Source: Xestospongia bergquistia (lineage: Eukaryota > Porifera > Demospongiae > Haplosclerida > Petrosiidae). From it: a stretch of DNA of 64,000 nucleotides. Both the position numbers and the translations under genes were made by a program. The stretch is taken from the NCBI GenBank assembly GCA_963965975.1, contig OZ014415.1:2981001-3045000 (forward strand). Direction: 5' to 3'. Positions within the stretch are counted from its first letter, which is position 1; each line of letters opens with the position of its first letter. This document shows, piece by piece, positions 58,561 to 64,000 of the stretch. A model generated the notes under the pieces. That model had not been told where the DNA came from. It made no database searches and saw nothing but the letters and a program-made list of their open reading frames with translations.

Positions 58561-59280
58561 AACATCAAATAGATACTACATGTGAGTGACTGTCTGGTCA
58601 TGAGACTAGATATTATGATTGTCATAACTGTCATTTGTTAACTTATGATAAGGAACAAACCAACACTACAAATTCTGTAGATTAGAGTATGACATTTACA
58701 TGTAATAAAGTGTATACAATATAGAATATATACTACACTTAATATCAGGGTATAATAATACATTTATACACTGTTACATACATAATAGGGAGTACACATC
58801 TGTCACAAGTTTGCTCTCTTTGTTATCAGGAGTTATCACAAGTTTCTAATGGGACTCCATAGTCACTGACATATTTTCCATAATTCATAAAATATTTGAC
58901 CTTTATTGATGGACAATCTTTTATTATTGCAGAAATAAGGTTGCAGGTTTTCTCATAACACCTTGAACAAAAGCTTCTTTTAGTTGTATGATCTACCATT
59001 TCTAAGTTTATCAGTTCTTAAATAGACACCCTTTTACATTAATATCACTGGATATGTTGACATAAAAAGTAGAAGCATTTTCGATGATTTAATTGTTCAA
59101 TGGATATCCATCTGTGGAGTTGTGAACCATTTGACTAAATGTCATTTTGGTCTTTGCATTACTCTCATCAGATAGTTGGGACTATTGTAAAGCTCTCCTT
59201 GTATCAAAAACACAATTTCTGCTAAATATTTGGAATTGTTACATAGGATTAATTAACATTTAACTTTTAATGCTACCCTC
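58561..59280. repeat. Dispersed repeat shared with 24.7-25.4 kb and 46.1-46.5 kb
   Basis: AATAGGGAGTACACATCTGT (58,787) recurs at 46,290 and, with one change, at 25,310. ATCAGTTCTTAAATAGACAC and GGATATGTTGACATAAAAAG recur at 46,350-46,410. This copy retains sequence between the two parts that is missing at 46,315. Confidence 0.65.
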
Positions 59281-59286
59281 TACTTC

Positions 59287-62226
59287 CAAGGCTGCACATT
59301 GATTACTTTAGACTCTATTACAATCAAAAATAGTCTTGGAATTGCTGTTCAGATCTATTACACGCTCGGTATAAACTACATCATTAACAGTGACTTCATT
59401 GACAATCCTGGGAATCAAGAGATTGAACAAGGTGATGGGGTTTATATTGAGTTTCCATACTGTTTTCATACTGTTACTGTTTTCCTGGTAATAGATTATG
59501 CACTAACACAGTGCCACAGGTGCCTATGTCATATGTCACTGATTCACAATATATAATAACCAGTTGCCTCTTTATAAGTAACATAGCTCACAGTACAACA
59601 TCTTCTATAAGGTTCATCCTACCTTATAAATACTATCATATATCATTTGGTCATGGTGGTGGACTTTCAGTTTTCTTTAAAGGTCATGCTAAAAATAACT
59701 ATATCTTACTACAGGATTGTAGTTTTCTTGATAACACAGCTGTTTATGGAGGTGGGCTGTATGTTGAAATGCAAGATCACAGTAATGACAACGCAGTAGT
59801 TTTAATGGGTAGTAATGTTTTTACAGCTAATAAAGCTAAAAGGTCAGGAGGGGGAGCATTCTTAGCTTATCTTTTTACAGAGCAGTTTGGTAATGTTACC
59901 AGTGGAACATTAACAGATAATGATGTGTTTTTTGAGAATAACAAAGCTATTTTTGGTGGTGGGGTATCTTTTTTGTCAAAAAGACGGTCACATGTTTGTG
60001 AGAACAATTTTAATGAAATATCTTTCACAAACTGTATATAGAGCAACAACATTGCATGGTATGGGTCAGCATTAGACATTTCATGCTTTCATCCTGTTAG
60101 TGACGGTATCATTCATGAGGTCATAATGAAAAACTGTTCCTTTATTCACTCGGTAAACCACTGGGGTCTGGGGCCATGTATATTGATGAAGTACCAATAA
60201 CTTTTAAAAGGTCTGTAGAATTTATTAACAATTATGATGGAACAGCTTTATTTGCTATGGGATCAAAGTTAGAGTTTTCATCTAACACAAGTGTACTATT
60301 TTTAAACAACACAGGCCGTAATGGAGGTGCGATAGCTTTATATAGTTCAAGTTATATCAAGGTTCATGGAAACACATCTTTTGAGTTTAATGAGAATACA
60401 GCTGTCAATCTTGGTGGTGCAATTTATACTGACTACATTGGTTCTCATCTTCAAATGACATCCTTAAACTGTTTCATCCGATATTTTGACATAACAAAGA
60501 ACCCTAACAATTGATCAACACTCTTTCAGTTCACTAACAATGCAGCTAACAAGAAGCCTAACTCTATATATGCTACTTCAATAAACGGTTGTCTATTGGG
60601 CAGAGCATATGGTAATCTAAATAAGAACTGGATAAATGAGGTGTTTTGTTGGAATAATGCTACTGATATCTGGATATATAATTCAAGTGTTACATATGAA
60701 GCATGTAGTGTCCATATTCTAACTGATGCTACTTTTCTTAACTGAACCATTCTCCAAAACATTACTGTTGTACCTGGGAAGGCAACAACAAATGGGATTG
60801 TTGAGCAGGGAAAAGATGTGACATCCAACTTAGTATTACATGCCTATGGTTCCCATGGAACAAGTGTGAATGAGCGATACAACTATATCTCCACTGACGA
60901 TATTATTCTTTTAAAGACAAGCACTTTGGATAATATATAACAATCACATTTGACACAACCTCTCAAAATACATTGCAAACAAAAATTGCAGTTCATTTTC
61001 AGGACTGTCCTCCTGGCTTAGAACTAGTGGAAGGTAAATCACCTTACAACAATACCACTACTGTTGTTGCTCACTGTCGAAATTGTGAGTATGGAAAAAA
61101 AGGTGGTCATTTTAGTCTAGGAGATAACCTCCAACTAGTGCAAAAGCAACTATGTGGTAATAATCGTGATGGAGTTCTTTGTAGTGATTGATTGTGATTG
61201 GGTATGCCCCTGCAATTAATTTATATCAAATGAAGTGTGTAAAGTGTACATCTATTGCTCCAGGGATAGTATTGTTTATACTTTTCGATTTGATACTTGC
61301 ATTTATTTTTATTTTTGGTATATTTTTGTTTGATGTACCTCCGACTTCTGGTTTGTTACATGGTCCCATATTGTTTGGACAAATGATAACAAGTGTTATA
61401 ACTTTGGATGGAGATGATGTCATCTCTTTCAGAGATACTCCTGGCCTTAACAACAAAGCTCCACACATCATTAAAGCAATGTATTTCTTCATCTACGACG
61501 TGTTTAATTTGAATTTTGGGATGATATGGCAAAATTGGTGCTTGTCTAAAGAATCTATTATGCTACTATCATTGCCATACATTACGTTTCTGCATTCCTA
61601 CCAATGATCTTTGTTTTATCTGTAGGTATCATTTACTGTCGAGACAAACAAGATGGATGCCTTCGAAAATGTGCTTCAAAATTAAAAAATGCAACACCTT
61701 CATCCTTTTGAGTTATACTAAACTGGCTGTCATAACTGGCTTTTTGTTGACCCCTGTATCACTCACAAGTGCATATAACACTTCTTCAAATAACAGTGGC
61801 CAAGTGATGTACTTGGATGGAAATATTAAGTATAATTATTCTCAAAATGTACCATATTTGGTTACAGCAATCATGATTGGTGTCCCATTTGTGATAGTAG
61901 TCCCCATTTTTTATTCTGTTTCAGATCAAATGATCCTGAAAATAATGGTGGTTTCTTAAATCATTTAATTCATCAGTTTCAGAAAGAGTTTCGTGATGGT
62001 AAAGATGATTTTGACATAACTCTGGATGACATCAAATAATTATGTTCATGTTGCAAAGAGAGAAAAAATGAAGATGGTAGTTGTGGAAATTGTTGGAGAT
62101 ATGAGTATTACTGCTGCACATCAACCACTCTCTGTAGTTACAAACAAAACAAGTCAAGATACTGTAAAATTGCCATATACACTTCTTGGAGTCTGTATGA
62201 TTTTTGGTGGATATGACACTATTTAA
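59287..62226 (+). pseudogene. Beta-helix (Pmp-repeat-like) multi-membrane protein, broken
   Basis: Successive frames on + give a large extracellular region with right-handed beta-helix style repeats: GGGLYVEM, NVFTANKAKRSGGGAFLA, FFENNKAIFGGGVSFL, NNTGRNGGAIALYSSS and FNENTAVNLGGAIYTDY (FxxN and GGA/GGG motifs). A cysteine-rich CPPGLELVEG...CRNCEYG and NRDGVLC segment follows. A membrane region comes next: APGIVLFILFDLILAFIFIF, LLHGPILFGQMITSVI, NLNFGMIWQNWCLSKES, LLSYTKLAVITGFLL and IMIGVPFVIVVPIFY. Breaks include a frame change near 59,500, TAG at 60,039, a frameshift near 60,165, TGA at 60,512 and about 60,742, TAA near 60,937, and frame changes near 60,960, 61,190, 61,600 and 61,680. The architecture fits large uncharacterised sponge surface proteins. 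Definitely not translatable as it stands. Confidence 0.65.
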
Positions 62227-62620
62227 TTCAAAGTTGTTATGTATTGAGAAATTTGTTGACAAAGTTGATAGCAGCATATTGTTATAACATTTAAATTTTG
62301 GCACAAATGAAAAAAAGACTACCTGCTTTCAAGCATAGTTAATTCATGACTGTGTGAGGATAAAAGAAACTTCGTTCAATAATTTGGCCAAAAATTAGTA
62401 ACTGCTTTAAATAAAGAAGTGAACAATAGAAACCAACATCTGTAAAGAAGATTTTGACATAACTCTGGATGACATCAAACAATTATGTTCATGTCGCAAA
62501 GAGAAAAAATGAAGATGGTAATTGTGGAAATTGTTGGAGATTTGAGTATTACTGCTGCACATCAACCACTCTCTGTAGTTACAAACAAAAAAATTCAAGA
62601 TACTGTAAAATTGCCATAAG
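62004..62620. repeat. Duplicated pseudogene 3' end split by an inverted repeat fragment
   Basis: 62,004-62,180 (DDFDITLDDIK then stop, then CSCCKERKNEDGSCGNCWRY and EYYCCTSTTLCSYKQ) is repeated at 62,448-62,620 (DDFDITLDDIKQLCSCRKEK, then frameshift, EDGNCGNCWRFEYYCCTSTT). Copy 1 has TAA where copy 2 keeps CAA; copy 2 has a frameshift where copy 1 is open. The DNA between (about 62,280-62,440) is the inverted form of the dispersed repeat at 46,590-46,790. Confidence 0.7.
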
Positions 62621-62639
62621 TTCATTGTGTTACATAGGT

Positions 62640-64000
62640 TCCGTGGGTTTCCATTAGGTTACATAGGTTTTATGGATTCCAATTAGGTTCCATGGATTTC
62701 CATTAGGTTACATAGTTGTTCACTTCTTTATTTAAAGCAGTTACTAAATAAATAGAAAGATATATGGGTATGTAGATAGATGAATGAAACCAATGAATGA
62801 ATGGGGAGATGTTACATAGATGGATCAAGACATCTACCTGATCCATCAAACCATTCATCTATCAATCTAACATTATTTATCTATTCATTAATTTTGTCTA
62901 TATATATATATATATATATTGTAGTCATCAAATAATTGATTAAAAATTATGCCTTTATTAATCATAATATATTAATGACAGATGATTGATATATAGATTA
63001 AAGGAGAGACAATTTAGTAAAGAGACATTCATATTATGTACATGTATGTGTGTTAACTAACTCATCATATATCATCATTGGTCTACTATTATGATCTGGT
63101 ATATCTGCATTTATCAGATACTTCAGAACAAAGTGTACAAATTTATCAACATAATGGACATATTTAGTTTATTAGTCTTGATCATATACATGTGATGTAT
63201 ATAGTAAACTTGTATTTACTAGAAATAAAATAAAATGAAATGTTAATTAATTGTTTATTTATAAGTCCATTTAACAACTATCCATCCATTTAGTAGTTCT
63301 CTTATTCTAGTCACTAGTTATTAACTTATTTAGTAATCTATCTACCAAATCCTCTATCAATCTATTCATCCATTTATCCATGTAAGAAAATTCTTCCATA
63401 TCCATTTGTCTCTCTATCCATTAATTCATTTACCCATTTATTTGTTCTCACAGTCATCCATCAATCTATCCATCCATTTTTCAAATCTGATCAGTTAAAA
63501 TCATACAAAATTACACATGATATGTGATAATCCAATCATATAATATTTCCTTCTTTCCTTGTATCTTTAAGGTCATCATAAAACTAGACTCACTGGTCAG
63601 TTTATCAATCCATTCATTCTTTCATCCATATATGTATCAATCTATCTATCAACTAGTCCATTGATCCATTTTTCACGTACCTTCAGTGAACCACCATTGG
63701 TCCGTAAGATGACAAGTTATCAACAATGTTTACAGCTGTGAGTAAGTCAATAACTAATGAAGTATGAGCAGGAACAAGTTGTGTAATCAAATTATAAAAC
63801 AATATGATCTTCATCATTGGATGAAAGAAGGAGAGAGAGAGAGATCAAATAAAATGAAAACCAAGAACTTACCAAAAACACATTAAGACATTTGATAGTA
63901 CAGTGAGGTAAGACGATATTCCTGACCATGTGTCCACAATATTATGATATGCTTTTTGTCTATTACTGGATCAGTACTGATTAACTTCAGACTAAGGAGA
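62640..64000. other. Simple and dispersed repeats, no gene
   Basis: 62,630-62,715 has repeated GGTTACATAGG/GGTTCCATGG units. 62,750-62,900 matches 50,991-51,139. 63,250-63,680 is rich in degenerate ATCCATC units, and a GAGA tract lies at 63,830-63,843. No coding sequence recognised. Confidence 0.6.

Noticed and set aside
59287-62226. Horizontal transfer from Chlamydia because of Pmp-like GGA/FxxN repeats
   Set aside because: Short beta-helix motifs converge easily, and the C-terminal multi-membrane region is not part of chlamydial Pmp proteins.
1-64000. tRNA, rRNA, riboswitch or bacterial-type regulatory elements
   Set aside because: I scanned for conserved tRNA boxes and rRNA motifs by eye and recognised none; a tRNAscan or Rfam search would be needed to exclude small RNA genes.

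Overview
The window looks like nuclear DNA of an early-branching animal, most likely a demosponge (an Amphimedon-like genome). Reasons: very AT-rich sequence; genes split by very short GT-AG introns (about 45-150 bp); a metazoan immunoglobulin/fibronectin-III receptor with a tyrosine-rich tail; intronless GT10 fucosyltransferases; a beta-helix-plus-multi-membrane pseudogene of a kind I associate with sponges; and several eukaryotic transposon classes. The species call is inference. I saw no bacterial operons, rRNA, tRNA or CRISPR.

Region 1 (1-17,360, +) is the 3' part of one giant receptor gene. I can trace 43 consecutive exons with consistent splice sites and an unbroken reading frame (14,280 coding bases). 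They encode about 32 Ig-like domains, 8 FN3-like domains, one transmembrane helix and a tail with four YxN motifs. The extracellular exons are almost all one-domain, phase-1/phase-1 exons. A six-Ig cassette (types A-F, about 2.5 kb) is repeated four times in tandem. The cassettes are preceded and followed by two copies of an E-F-A-G-H-FN-FN-FN block. Only the second block continues into FN4, FN5, membrane and tail exons.

Region 2 (17.4-28.1 kb) is mostly non-genic. It holds a decayed Harbinger element (MADF piece and transposase piece, tail to tail), a fucosyltransferase fragment, an intact intronless GT10 fucosyltransferase (22,796-24,055, -), a 168-bp near-perfect palindrome beside a TA tract, and a 2.6-kb segment duplicated at 51.4-53.9 kb.

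Region 3 (28,127-35,724) is a 7.6-kb DNA transposon with about 0.9-1.0-kb terminal inverted repeats. It contains a three-exon integrase-fold DDE transposase (one in-frame stop) on + and a HECT-ubiquitin-ligase-like last exon on -. It sits directly beside a broken antisense copy of the region-1 Ig exons.

Region 4 (36-43 kb) holds tandem duplications, a short-TIR element carrying a helicase-like fragment, a hAT deletion derivative, a retrotransposon gag fragment and another short-TIR element.

Region 5 (42.9-53.9 kb) is a second copy of the fucosyltransferase segment (gene 44,180-45,436, -). About 5 kb, including a broken Ty1/copia retrotransposon with one LTR, interrupts it.

Region 6 (54-64 kb) holds an intact intronless gene for a V8/S1-like serine protease with three C-terminal RLDG/VNCQ repeats (56,462-57,664, +). 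It also holds a heavily broken beta-helix/multi-membrane pseudogene (59.3-62.2 kb) with a duplicated 3' end, then dispersed and simple repeats.

The genes that look functional are the Ig/FN3 receptor, the two fucosyltransferases and the protease. All are cell-surface, Golgi or secreted types. The rest is largely repeat-driven rearrangement.
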